Below the pieces are notes generated by a model, which was given only the letters and a program-made list of their open reading frames with translations, searched no databases and was not told the origin of the DNA. Shown one piece after another: positions 32,495 through 43,587 of a stretch of 64,000 nucleotides of DNA. A program made the translations under genes and the position numbers. Origin of the DNA: Berberis thunbergii (taxonomy: Eukaryota; Streptophyta; Magnoliopsida; Ranunculales; Berberidaceae); assembly GCA_003290165.1 (NCBI GenBank), contig QNQO01000600.1:62001-126000 (forward strand), read 5' to 3'. Numbering within the stretch: position 1 is the first letter of the stretch; the number at the start of each line of letters is the position of its first letter.

Positions 32495-32939
32495 GATACA
32501 TAGATAGAAGGAGAGATAAAAATGAACAAAGTGAGTCTCCTCATTTTAAACTTAGTTGACCGTTTTGCCCTTGCCTTATATGACAAAAAACTTTATTCTG
32601 CTTTGAAATCTAGAAATCCACCTCAAATCTGGGAAAAGAGAGAGGCTGGATGGTTATATATACTTTTTTTTTTTTTTTTTTTTTTTTTATTTATTAATTA
32701 ACCTCCAGTGGGGAGGGGCAACTATGGGATGCCAGACCTTTATTAATTAAATCAAAAAAACTTACAATCGATGCGGGGGTACATTACGACGTTACCCGCG
32801 TAAAGTCAACAAAAAAAATAATCGAAACATCCAAATGCATGGCAAACAATTCTTAACATTTCCTGCACTACAAAAAAACCACTTGTGTACGCAATCACCA
32901 CCAATGTCGCATCACGCAAGACGTCAAACCAAAGCCGAA

Positions 32940-33420
32940 ACAACATGATCTGACTCTAGTCGTCCCCATGACGAAGATACGCCGTTTTTAATCTATCAAG
33001 CATGATCAATCCAGCTAGCTGCCTGGGAAAATCAGCTCCAATAAAAGAGCCTGTCCCAAGATCATGAAAAGCTCTGTCGGCTAATGCATAGGCCACCACA
33101 TTTGCCTCTCTATAGATATGTTGACAGTATATCGTCATCGTCGCTGTCAACAACTTGATTTCTTTCAGTATGTTCTCCAAATGCCATGGGGTTGTGAAGC
33201 TATCCTTAAACCAGCCGCAAATCCGAGCAGAATCTGTTTGAATAACCACCTTGTTAAATCCCCTGAAAGAGACAAAGGCGAAGACCCTCTAAGAGAGCCA
33301 AAAAATCCGTTTTGTGATGGGAATCTGCGCCGAAAAAAATATATTTTCCCACAACACATAAACCACGAGAGTCACGAATAACCACACCACCGGCAGCCAT
33401 ATCCTTGCGAGAGGAGCCAT
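32940..33420 (-). pseudogene. LINE RNase H domain, broken
   Basis: NVDGSS-like codons occur near 33420. Then, after stops, come VVIQTDSARICGWFKDSF (33249 downwards) and HIYREANVVAYALADRAFHD. These are the Asp- and REAN-containing blocks of RVT_3 RNase H. The 3' UTR follows (32690-32940), and then the tail. Confidence 0.8.
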
Positions 33421-36160
33421 CTACATTAAGCGCAACAAAATCTTTGGGGGAGGGTGCCAGAAAACAAATCGAACTGACTTCCTTCTAACAGGAAGCACTT
33501 CCAACCCCAAAGATTGTAAGGGAGCTTTATTCCTGCTAACTTGTTTGGGAGTTATAAACTTATTAGCTATTCTCAGCTGGCGCCGGATATTCAAGATCAC
33601 AAAAGCAGAATTGGAAGAAGCACTTTCATACAAACATTTGCACCTTTGTTTCCAAATTTCCCATAGAATGAACATAGGAGTAAGGAAGAAAAACACACCT
33701 GTTTGCGAAGAGCGTTTAGCTTTTTTGAACCAAATGGCAAGAACCGTAGACATTTCTGCTGGGCGTCGAATATGAACGTCAAAAATCCTATCAAAATGAT
33801 TCCACACTTGCCTTGCCAGTTCTCCATCAAGAAAAAGATGGTTCAAAGATTCCTGTTTTGGCGAGGTACAGCAATGGCATCTAGAAGCTAAGCTCAACCC
33901 ACATCTATATAATTCACCGTCCACAGGTACTCCTCGACGAATTACTTTCCAAACAAAAACTGAAATTCTGGACGGTAAAATGTCGTGCCAAAGAAAATGA
34001 CTTAATGCATTGACCTGCCCATGACTTCGTAATTGTTCATACGCCGACTGAAGCGAAAAAAGCCCATTCGGGTTTGGAACCCACACACACGTGTCCTTCT
34101 CATTATTCTCCCCACGTAGGATATCTGCATAAAGGTCACGCGCTAAATGTCTGAGATCCCGGTGAACCAAAACAAAGTTTGTGGACGACACCTCACGGAT
34201 TGAAGGCCATAAATCTTGATCAACCAATGCTGCCGATCTCCTGAATGAAGCCACCATGTTCCAATTGTCCTCAAAAAAACCCGTATCCCCAGTGCCAATA
34301 CGCCAAAGCGAATTACTCAATAGAAAATTTCGCCCAAGCATGATCTCTTTGAAAAACGGAGACGAACCACCTCTCATAGGTTGACATTTCAAGCCTACAC
34401 CCTGAAGCCAGTATTTATTCCTCATGAAAGTAGCCCATAACGAGTCGGAAGTAAGTAATCTCCATAGAGCCTTGACTCGAAAAGCCTTCATCACAACCAT
34501 CAAGTCTCTAACACCCAAACCATCTTCCGCCAGTGGAAAGCAAATTTTTTTCCATGAAACCCATTTTTTCTGAAGGCGGCCTTCACAATCCCCCCAAAAG
34601 AAGTCCGCCAACAATCTATTAATCCGTGCTATGACAGTCCTTGGTACACACATGGTACTAAGAATATAAATCGGAATTGAGCTAAGAACATGCTTTATCA
34701 AGATTAGGCGGTCACCTGGAGATAACAATTTGGCCTTCCATCCTTGAATACAAACCTGAATCTTAGAAATTAAATCTTCAAAATATGAAATTTTAACTCT
34801 CCCTTGGAAAACTGGCCCACCCAAATACTTCAATGGAGCAGAGTGAAATTGGAAAACGGTGCCACTTTTTAACGCTACAATACGCTCCGCTGTGCTCTTT
34901 TCAGCCAGAGTAAAAGAGCTTTTTCCTTCATTTATTTTCTGTCCCGAGGCCTTGCAATATCGACGCAGGAACTCCATACATCCCATAACTGAGGATTGTC
35001 TGCCATTCAAGAAAATAAGAGTGTCGTCGGCATACAGAAGGTGGGAAATAGGGTTGCAATTCCTTGGAGTATAGTAGTACCCAATTTTGCCAGTCTCAAA
35101 AGCTGATGTCAAACCCCTACTCAAAACTTCGGAAGCAATAATGAAAAGAAAAGGGGATAGGGGATCTCCCTGCCGAAGTCCCCTAGTGGATCTGAAGAAA
35201 CCTTTGTAAACTCCTTGAAGCAGAACCGAAAAGCCACAAAAAGTAATACAGTTAGAGATGATGTGGCAGATTCTACCCGTAAAGCCAAATTTTCTAAGCA
35301 CTTTAAGCAAAAAGTTCCATTCCAGTCTATCATATGCTTTCTCCATATCAATTTTCAGCACCACATTATCTCCAAAAACCTTCCTATTGATGTCTCTGAT
35401 CAATTCCTGTGCCAGTCCAATATTTTCCCCAATGAATCTGCCTTTAACAAAAGCTCCCTGCTCCGGCGAAATCAATCTAGGCAGGATATCTACCAGCCTT
35501 GTTGCACAGAACTTTGCTACAAATCTTATAAATCACATTACATAGACTGATGGGGCGAAAATCAGAAAAAGAACCTGGATTAGCAATTTTGGGAATCAAA
35601 GCCAAGAAATTTGCCGAGAAAGACGCCGGCAGTGCATCCCCTTCAAAAAATTGTATAGCAGCCTCCCATATATCCATACTCAAAACCTCCCAACAAGACT
35701 GATAAAAGTCAGCAGTAAATCCATCCGGTCCTGGCGCACTATTTTTGGGAATGTCAAAAATTGCATCCCTTACTTCCAATAGAGAGGGGCGGTGAACCAG
35801 AGACTCACAATGACCAGCGTCCAACAATGTCGGGAGACAATTTAGCAATTCCATATCTTCCCTAACCTCCCCTTGAGAGGACAACAGCTTCGAAAAGAAC
35901 TGATTAGCTTCATCAAGAATCTCACCAGGTTCCGAAATAGTTTCACCGTCCGGAAAGGGTGATTTGATTGATAACGCGCCTTTTTTGTTTGGATTTAGTG
36001 GAAGCAAAAAAGTATTTAGTGCAAGCATCCCCCTCCTTGAATTCCTTTTCACCAGATTTTTGAATCCAGTAGAGCTCCTCCTGTTTGAGAGCCAATCTAT
36101 ACTCTGCCTGACAACGGTGTAAATTGCAGCAAGCCTGAACATCCCAGTTGGCATTGACAT
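33421..36160 (-). pseudogene. LINE ORF2 reverse transcriptase
   Basis: Two frames: 36160-35477 (PNKKGALSIKSPFPDG, then NSAPGPDGFTADFYQSCW and FRPISLCNVIYKICSKVL) and 35475-33421 (QGAFVKGRFIGENIGLAQEL, KIDMEKAYDRLEWNFL, GLRQGDPLSPFLFIIA, HLLYADDTLIFL). The zf-RVT region (CHCCTSPKQESLNHLFLDG) follows. The catalytic YADD is at about 35034-35023. A frameshift near 35480 separates the two frames. The rest is a 684-codon open stretch, long for an old copy. Confidence 0.92.
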
Positions 36161-37142
36161 TTAACCCATTAGTGTTGTTCTTCGCAAAACCCGCCAAAAG
36201 AATTGTTTCCCACTGCTGCATTTCATCTTCTAATGCACGAATTTTGCTGAACACATTACCGAAAACCGTCCTATTCCACTGTATCAGAGCTCGTCGTGTC
36301 AATTTAAGTTTGGCAGCCACACGATCAATAGGCCTCATCATACCCATGTCTGTCAACCACGTTTCCTTGACCAAGTCCATAAATTCAGGATGTGTCGTCC
36401 ACATATTAAGGAACCGAAATGGAACATAACCGATTTTAGAATGCGTTGGCATGGAAGCTAATAGCGGAGAGTGATCTGAGAAAGTTCTGCTAAGATGTTC
36501 CACTTTTGGATTACCAAAATCTGTCAACCAAGCGGAATTGGTAAAAATCCTATCCAGTCTGGCCCAAATACGCTCACTACCCCGTCTGTTATTACACCAG
36601 GTGAGACGAGGACCCGAAAAGCCACAATCAATGAGACCATTGTTTTCAATACAATCAGAGAAGTGTGACATACTTGCCATGGACGGCTCCACCCCTCCTA
36701 CTTTCTCTCCAGAATGCAAATAAGTGTTAAAATCTCCTCCGACCATCCAGGGAATGACAAGGGATGCAGCAAAATTTGTCATGTTCAACCATAGGTCCTT
36801 TCTACCATCTACAGAACATTTAGCATAAACAAAAGATATGAAAAATATTCTTAAATCAGAATCCGTTACCTGGCAATGAATGATCTGGTCTGACATATCC
36901 ACCACCGAAAGATTGAGGGAAGAATCCCAAAAGATCCAAATCTTGCCACCAACCGAGTCATTCGAGGCAAAGCCGCCCAGTCGAATTTTGTTGCCAATCT
37001 CCATAGATCTACTAGCAGGAATCATAGGCTCCGCAATCATAAGAATTCTGACTTTATGCTCCAACACCATATTTTTCAATTTCCGCCTCGTGGCCTGATT
37101 GGCGACCCCACGAGCATTCCAAAACAAAAAGTTTTCCATCAT
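35950..37142 (-). pseudogene. LINE ORF2 endonuclease domain
   Basis: It starts MMENFLFWNARGVANQATRR at 37142. An apurinic-type endonuclease follows: MIAEPMIP (Glu), IPWMVGGDFNTYL (catalytic Asp/Asn), GPRLTWCNNRRG, WARLDRIF and the terminal FSDHSPLL. The frame remains open to 35943, then shifts into the RT linker. All visible catalytic motifs are present. Confidence 0.9.
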
Positions 37143-37143
37143 C

Positions 37144-37500
37144 TTAAACACGGACAGAAGCTTTACCCTTCTTAGTCTTGCGAAGTTTGCCCGGGAGGGC
37201 CGTCGATTTGACTTTGTTCTGTTGATCCTTGTCAAAGAGTGCCCCCAAATGTAAGTCCTTAATAGCCTGTGGTTCCAGTCCCAACTCCGATTCCGACGCA
37301 GCCTCGTCACTATCATCTGTGGCGTTAACCATTGTATTGGTGGTATTTGAATGTTTCTTACTTTGTAAAACACGGTTCTCCTCCACCAACTGGACGAAAA
37401 CATCATAAAGACTCCCATCCACTTCATTTCTAACCGCCGAGGGTACTGAGACATTACCCGTAGCCATGGACTGAGTGCGCTTGGTCATAATTTCTGTCAT
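37144..37500 (-). pseudogene. C-terminal part of LINE ORF1
   Basis: 118 codons, acidic (ATDDSDEAASESELGLEP), then a basic end (LPGKLRKTKKGKASVRV) and TAA at 37146-37144. Only 1 bp separates this stop from the ATGATG of ORF2 at 37142, so translation re-initiation is plausible for ORF2. The DUF4283 and CCHC parts usual for ORF1 are absent because of the 5' truncation. Confidence 0.65.
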
Positions 37501-37651
37501 GGCCTGATGGTTATATATACTTGAAAAATGAATGATATAACAAAAAAATTTGGACTACTATTTTCTGCTATTCTTTCTCTACATGTTTTTTTTTTTTGGA
37601 AAGCAAACGGGGGTTATTTAGAATCGCCAAACCTGAAAAAATAACTGGAAG

Positions 37652-38359
37652 TTACATTCGTATATAGGTTTTTCCTGATTTATCATCATGAACAATATCT
37701 TTCAAGTCTTGAGCAAATGAGCTCGGCGTAACTTCCACATAGACCGAGCCTGGGTTTAGACTTGCAAGTCTGTTTGCAAGCCTGTTAGCTTCTCTGTAGT
37801 CATGCCTTATTGTATATTCCTCTAGAGCTCCTAGCAATCTCCTGATTCTATTGATCGTATGTCGTAAGTCCCATGCTGAATGTCCAGAAGTTGTCAGATA
37901 ATCACGCACTGTAATTGAATCAGTGGTTATTTCTAGCTTCGGTATATTTCTCGAGCTAGCTAGGCGAAGTCCTGCCTCAACTCCTTGTAATTCATGCAGT
38001 AGTATTGTCTGACCTGGAACTGAACCAGCACAAGCAGCTACAATATCACCTTGATCATCCCGAATGACAGCACCATAGCCTCCAATGGCTCCTCGTAATG
38101 AGCCATCAGTGTTGAGCTTATTCCATCCAGTAGGGGGCTTGTTCCAAGAGCACAAAATTGACCTGAATTTTGGTTCTAGTCGCCATTTCCCAACCAGTTG
38201 TCTATTGGCAGCATTGTCTTCGATAGTGAACTCTTCAACACTGAACTTGAGCCTGATATCAATGTAAATACGTTTGGCTAGTTCAATATTTGAGCATTGT
38301 CGCTGTTGGTACAACCTAATGTTCCTTTCAGTCCATATGTAGTATATTGCGGCATTCAA
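37652..38359 (-). pseudogene. LINE RNase H domain
   Basis: Open frame of 235 codons: KLNTDGSLRGAIGGYGAVIR (Asp), HELQGVEAGLRLA (Glu), LEITTDSITVRDYL (Asp), DYREANRLANRLASLNPG, ending TPSSFAQDLKDI. It is intact as a domain and homologous to 31049-31672. Upstream frame breaks separate it from the RT. Confidence 0.88.
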
Positions 38360-38662
38360 TGTTACCTTTTTAATTTAAGCACTACTTCCATTACCCATGA
38401 GGTTTCAAGCACACCATCTGAGTTCCTCATCCTAGCCTGCAATCTGCCTGGAATAGCCCAGATAGTCCAACATCTTGCCCCAAACAATTTGAGAATAGGA
38501 GCAATTAAAGAATGGTTGAGTTTCAGTTTCACTTTCCAGGTTACATAATGGGCAAGTATCCTGTTGGGCTTTCCTCCATTGCTTGAGTTTACTAAGCGTT
38601 TTAAGAGCTCCATGACAGAGGATCCAAGTTATAAACGAATGCCTTGGAATGCAACCTTTAAA

Positions 38663-40534
38663 CTAGACAATGTGTGCCCAGTCCACTATCCTGGTACGTT
38701 TCCTGATTGCTTCATAGGTGGACTTCAGCTGAAACAGTTCATCACTACTTGATGACCATAAAATCTCATCTTGTTTACCATCATCTAGCTCAACATCTTT
38801 CAATTGGCTAATAATGTCACTGATAAGGCTTCGAGCACTCTGGGGTATGCTCCAATGATTGTCATTAATAATGGCCGAGACTTTAGCTCCTCTATGAAGA
38901 TTAGAGTCATGCAGTAGTTCCTGTGGGAATTGATTCATTAGAATACCTGATGGATGCCATGGGTCCTTCCAAAAGAGTGTATTTTCGCCATTCCCAATGG
39001 AGTGGATAGCTAGTTGTGATGCCTTTGCCCTGCAATCCAGTATATTTCTCCAACACCAAGATGCTTCTTTTGGGGTTTTCATCAGCCAGAAGTCTCTTTG
39101 CTTGATTAGGTGCTTATGCACCCATTCAACCCATAGTGAATCCCGGCGCGTGATAATACTCCAAATGTACTTCATGCATGCTGCCTCAGTTCCAATTCGA
39201 ATGTTTCTAATACCTAGCCCACCTTCTTTGTATGGGTGACATATTTTTTTCCAACTTACGAGTGCTTTTTTAGCTGCTACATATCCTCCTGACCATAAGA
39301 AACTGCGAAGTATACTATTGATACAATCAATGGTTTGCATAGGGAGCCCAAAACAGGATGTCCAGTAGATATGCATACCAGCTAGGACTGACTTGATAAG
39401 AACCAATCTTCCTACATAGGTGAGGAATTTGTTCTTCCAGGAATTGACTTTCTTCCTTATCCTTTCTATAATGGGCATACATTGAGTGTGAGACAGATAG
39501 GAAGAAGTCATTGGTAGTCCTAAGTACTTGACTGGTAAGCTGCCTTGAGCAAACTGAAAGTGGGAGGATATCATATCCTGTTCACTATCTGGTACACCCG
39601 CTAGAAACAACATACTTTTGTAACAATTTATTTCTAGTCCCATGCAGTTCCTAAAGTCAGTGAGAACATCAGCAAGTGCTTTAGCCGAGCCGCGGTCACC
39701 ATGAAAGAAAGTTATAAGATCGTCTGCAAAGCAAAGATGAGTGACAACAAGATCTTGACATCGATAATGGAGCTTGTAATGACCTTCTTGAACCTTCTTG
39801 CGCAGCAAGCCGTGCAATATTTCCATGATCATAACAAATAGATAAGGGGACATGGGGCATCTTTGCCTTATTCCTCTAGTGGCTCTTATATATCCTTTAG
39901 GAGAGCCATTCAGACAAATAGAGAATTTTGGCGTACTAATACACTCCTTGACCCATTCAATGAACATACCAGGAAAGTTGACCTTCTTGAGTAACCGTAG
40001 AATTGCATCCCATCGGACCATATCATAGGCTTTCTTGAGGTCTATCTTCGCGGCACACCTAAGCGGTCCCTTATCTCTATGATAGTTCCTTACGAGCTCG
40101 TGGGCTAGCATAATGTTGTCTTGGATGTGTCGTCCTCAAATGAAGGCAGACTGTGAGTCACTCACTATCTTTTGGACAACATCTTTCATCATGCTGGTAA
40201 GTATCTTGGTGATACATTTATATAGCACATTACAACACGCAATTGGTTTGTATTCATTGAAATAAGACGCATTAGAGACTTTAGGAATTAAAACAATATG
40301 TGTAGCATTTACCACGCCTAGCAGTTTGGAACTCCGAAAGAAGTTCAATACGACCTTGACAAAGTCATCCCCAATGATGCGCCATGTTGCTTTAAAAAAC
40401 AGAAAAGAGAATCCATCTGGTTCAGGTGTTTTGTTTGAGTCGATATCTAATAGGGTTTCAGTGATTTCATTCCTGGTTATTGGCTTGATTAACTTAGCAC
40501 CCATTTTATCTGTAATTGTGTTATCAAACTGCAT
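38663..40534 (-). pseudogene. LINE ORF2 reverse transcriptase
   Basis: 40534-40136: ITRNEITETLLDIDSNKTPE, FLFFKATWRIIGDDF, YKPIACCNVLYKCITKIL. A stop lies within the SQSAFI(x)GR region. 40111-38663: LAHELVRNYHRDKGPLRCAA, KIDLKKAYDMVRWDAIL, RGIRQRCPMSPYLFVM, THLCFADDLITFF (catalytic FADD). The sequence is highly similar to 28562-30637, confirming one family. Confidence 0.9.
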
Positions 40535-40887
40535 ACTGCCAATGAGATCAGGATTGTGTGCATGGTCTGAATTACCAGCGAAAATATTGGTGAAGTGAGA
40601 GATACATTCAGCTTCATTTGAATCAAGTTCCTTTAACTTGTCACCCTAGCTGTTATATATACTCATAATTTTATTTTGAGATCGTCGCTCCCTTACCAAG
40701 CCATGAAAATATGCATTGTTTTTTGTCCCCCCTTTGCAAACAACTTTGACCTAGATTTTTGTTTCAATTTTGATTCTTCACTACGGATTGCCCTTGCAAA
40801 GTCTCTAACTGCTTTCCTTTCTTCCTGGATTAACTTGTTTTCACCAGGAACTATCTGGATAGCCTGTTGCGCATGGACCATCCTAGC

Positions 40888-41886
40888 TCATGCTTGTTCT
40901 ACAACCGTGCTCGCCTTATTGAATCCTGCTTTACGCCAATTAGTTAAGTAGAACTTTACATTTTTTAGTTTTGCAGTGAACCTATACATAGGATTCCCGA
41001 TGACTCTTATGTTCCAAGCCTTCTCCACTGTCTTATGGAAATCATTTTCATGTACCCAATAGTTAAAAAACTTGAATGTGATGGGACCCCTAGTCTTGTT
41101 ATCATATAGTGACAATAACATTGGAGTATGGTCAGAGATACCTAAGTTAAGGAACTCTGTTTTTGCGTCTGGGAGCTCGTGTAACCATACCTCATTGATC
41201 AAGACTCTGTCAATTTTAGATGAGACCATGTCTACTCCTAGCTGGTTGTTATTCCATGTGAAGAAGTTACCCCTGTAGCGGCAGTCATATAAGCATGCTT
41301 GTGTGACACAATTCAAGAAATCTCGAACACCTCCTTGAGATGTTGTTGCTTTCCCCATCCTTTCAGTTGCATGCAATATAGCATTGAAATCACCAAGAAG
41401 TGCCCACAGCAACGTGATTGTGCTTGAGAGGTGCAATAGCTTTTGCCATAATTGTTGCCTGGCTGAGTAGAGACTACTTCCATAGATAAAACTGAGCATA
41501 CATTCAAATCCAGTATTCCATTTTGCACTTACTATAATTGACTGATCATTGCTAGACAGAGTAGTGATAGTTACCAAGCCTGGGTTCCATCCAACCCAAA
41601 CTCGACCTCCTTGTGTTGCATGTCCATTGTCCAGCCATAACCAATCCCGCAGTAGGGTCCTCTGCATATTGTTCTTCTTCTCTTCTTTAACTTTTGTTTC
41701 AACAAAACCTAATATATGTATCTTCTCTTTCTTGACAAGCTCACAGACTTCTTGTTGCTTAACTGGGTCGTTAAGCCCTCTTATGTTCCAACATGAGATT
41801 TTAATCATTAATAACATTGTGAGTAAGGAGCTGCTTGACTCTTGTGTGCCTACTTTCTCCTCCAAGCTCATTCTGTGGTGCTTCAC
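40888..41886 (-). pseudogene. LINE ORF2 endonuclease domain
   Basis: KISCWNIRGLNDPVKQQE, ILGFVETKV (catalytic Glu), LLWALLGDFNAIL, GNFFTWNNNQ, SSKIDRVLIN and ISDHTPMLLSL are all present. This is a complete endonuclease/exonuclease/phosphatase fold by motif. A stop follows SSTVVEQA at about 40888, before the linker to RT. Confidence 0.9.
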
Positions 41887-41905
41887 CGGTGATCCTGTGA
41901 AGTGT

Positions 41906-43428
41906 CTACCTCAATGACTTCATTGTGTCAGCTAGGCTAAGTGTATCATTCTCTTGCGCAAGACATGCAAACGAATTAGCAGTGACTAGAGGATTACGAG
42001 CAGGTGGTAAGGTACTCACTTGCTGAGGCTCCTCCACTATTGCAAGTTGCAAATTGGAAGTTTCATTGGTGAAAGGCTCATTGCGTTTATTGAGTGCATT
42101 GGAAGTAGGTTCATTGAATGCTTCATTGTGCATATGTTCACTGGGTTTATCATTGGACATTGATGCATGACTAGTCTAAGGCTGCGCTGCCACAGTGTGA
42201 CAAGTTACACCCAGTGCATCCTGTGTTTGTTTAGGTGCCCGAATAACGTGCTTTCCTTGAACAACAGTCCATCCTTGATCCTTGTCTTGCTCCACTTGAT
42301 TTGTTCGACCAATTGGCTTCCATATCTTCTGCACAGGCTTTGCGGTTGTAACATTTTTCGTGCAATGCTGTTTGGAATGACCAAAGGCAGCACACACACT
42401 GCATTTTGTTGGAACCCATGCATATTCTACTACAACTATCCTCGTATTCGAGTCATTGATCACCACTAGAACTTCTTTAGGCAATTGATCTTTGACACTA
42501 ACTTCAACACAGACCCTGGCGTAAGCCTTCCTGGTTCCTTCTTCAGTTGCCTTATCAAGCATAATGGGTACCCCTATGACACTCGCAATCCGTTGAATTC
42601 CTAAGGATGCCGGTTGAGTGTCACCCAGATAGGTATCGAGGTGAGAGTTTCTGCTTCCTCATCCATTGTAGGATACCATGTTCGAATAATGAACAACATG
42701 CTTGCTATATGCAGGGAGCCCATCTCTAAGGCCTTAGACCTATCTCCTTCATCCTTGAACTTGAAAACAAAGTTTTTGTCTCCATGGATGGTCATCTCAA
42801 AGTTCTTGGTTCCCCAAGTCTTTATTAGTGTTACTTTCACAAAACTGTATCCTAGTTTCTTCCCTACAAATCTACCGATTATGAGCTTCTCACATTCAAC
42901 AATTCGCTGAGCAAAGTCAGAGGTTTGGATCTTGACAACCTTCTTGCCATTTACGATCGTAGGTGGCTCATACCTTAGTTTTGTCAATCCAGCATATCAA
43001 CCTTGTCCCAGTTTTGAAGCCCAGGTTGCTACATTGTTTCCCGGATTGATTCCGCTGCTGCCTGGATTGATTCCTGGATTGCTTCCTGGATTGCTTTCTG
43101 GACTGGTATCTGGAGTACGGTCTGGATTGATAGTCATAAGCTTACCATTATCATTGGTTTCGACATTGTGGCTCGTATACTTTTTCATGTGTTGTGTGTT
43201 CTCTCTGCTCTGAACTAGCCCTAGTTTAGGGTCCTGAAATAGCCGCAGTAAAGTCTCTTCTTGTTCATTGCTAAGAGATCTGAGACAACTTTGTAATCTA
43301 GCCTTGGCGCTATGTCCTGCATGTAGTTCGTCGACAGAAGGCGACGTAGATCCCCTTTCATGAGTTTGAGTTCCTCCACAAGGGGGGATGGAGGAGACTC
43401 GATAGTCCTGCTCTTTGTTCATTGTCAT
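41906..43428 (-). pseudogene. LINE ORF1 (DUF4283 and zinc knuckle)
   Basis: Three frames: 43428-42997 (N-terminal, with repeats of NPGxNPG type), 42987-42601 (DUF4283-like, KKLGYSFVKVTLIKTWG, DKNFVFKFKDEGDRSKALE, WVTLNRHP) and 42562-42176 (KAYARVCVEVSV, EYAWVPTKCSVCAAFGH, zinc knuckle CxxCxxxGHxxxxC). A tail at 42160-41906 follows. This is the RNA-binding ORF1 protein of plant L1-like LINEs. Breaks near 42990 and 42600 disrupt it. Confidence 0.85.
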
Positions 43429-43587
43429 GGATCAAGCAATATCAGCATGAAGCATTGTGATGATGATTAGTGGGTGAACAGTGCGTGAACAACAACTCAT
43501 TGTAGCAACAGTAGATCTAGGGAACTGTAGATGAATAGTAGAATCGCCTCTCTGCACCAAACCCTAGCATCGCCTTTCTACATGTTT

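Larger units (their letters stand above)
32666..37505 (-). mobile_element. LINE (second family) upstream of the alpha-galactosidase promoter
   Basis: A 17-bp perfect target duplication, GATGGTTATATATACTT, is at 32649-32665 and 37506-37522. The poly(T) at 32666-32690 is the poly(A) tail of a minus-strand element. Contents read from the right: end of ORF1 (37500-37144), ORF2 endonuclease, RT and RNase H. The 5' end falls a few bases before an ATG, so most of a normal ORF1 is missing and the copy is 5'-truncated. ORF2 has at least two frame breaks (about 35960 and 35480), plus stops in RNase H. The perfect duplication suggests a fairly young insertion. Confidence 0.93.
37589..43573 (-). mobile_element. 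Near full-length LINE, same family as the intron-1 LINE
   Basis: The poly(T) at 37586-37597 is its tail. An imperfect target duplication is CTTTCTACATGTTT at 43574-43587 versus CTTTCTCTACATGTTT at 37573-37588. Read from the right: a 5' UTR of about 140 bp, ORF1 (43428-41906), ORF2 endonuclease (41886-40888), RT (40534-38663) and RNase H (38359-37652). About 6.0 kb, so probably close to full length. Frame breaks in ORF1 and RT make it inactive. It lies only about 65 bp from the neighbouring LINE insertion, in the former upstream region of the alpha-galactosidase gene. Confidence 0.92.

Noticed and set aside
40676..41278. Several plus-strand open frames opposite the LINE endonuclease
   Set aside because: Shadows of the minus-strand ORF2 with its clear catalytic motifs.
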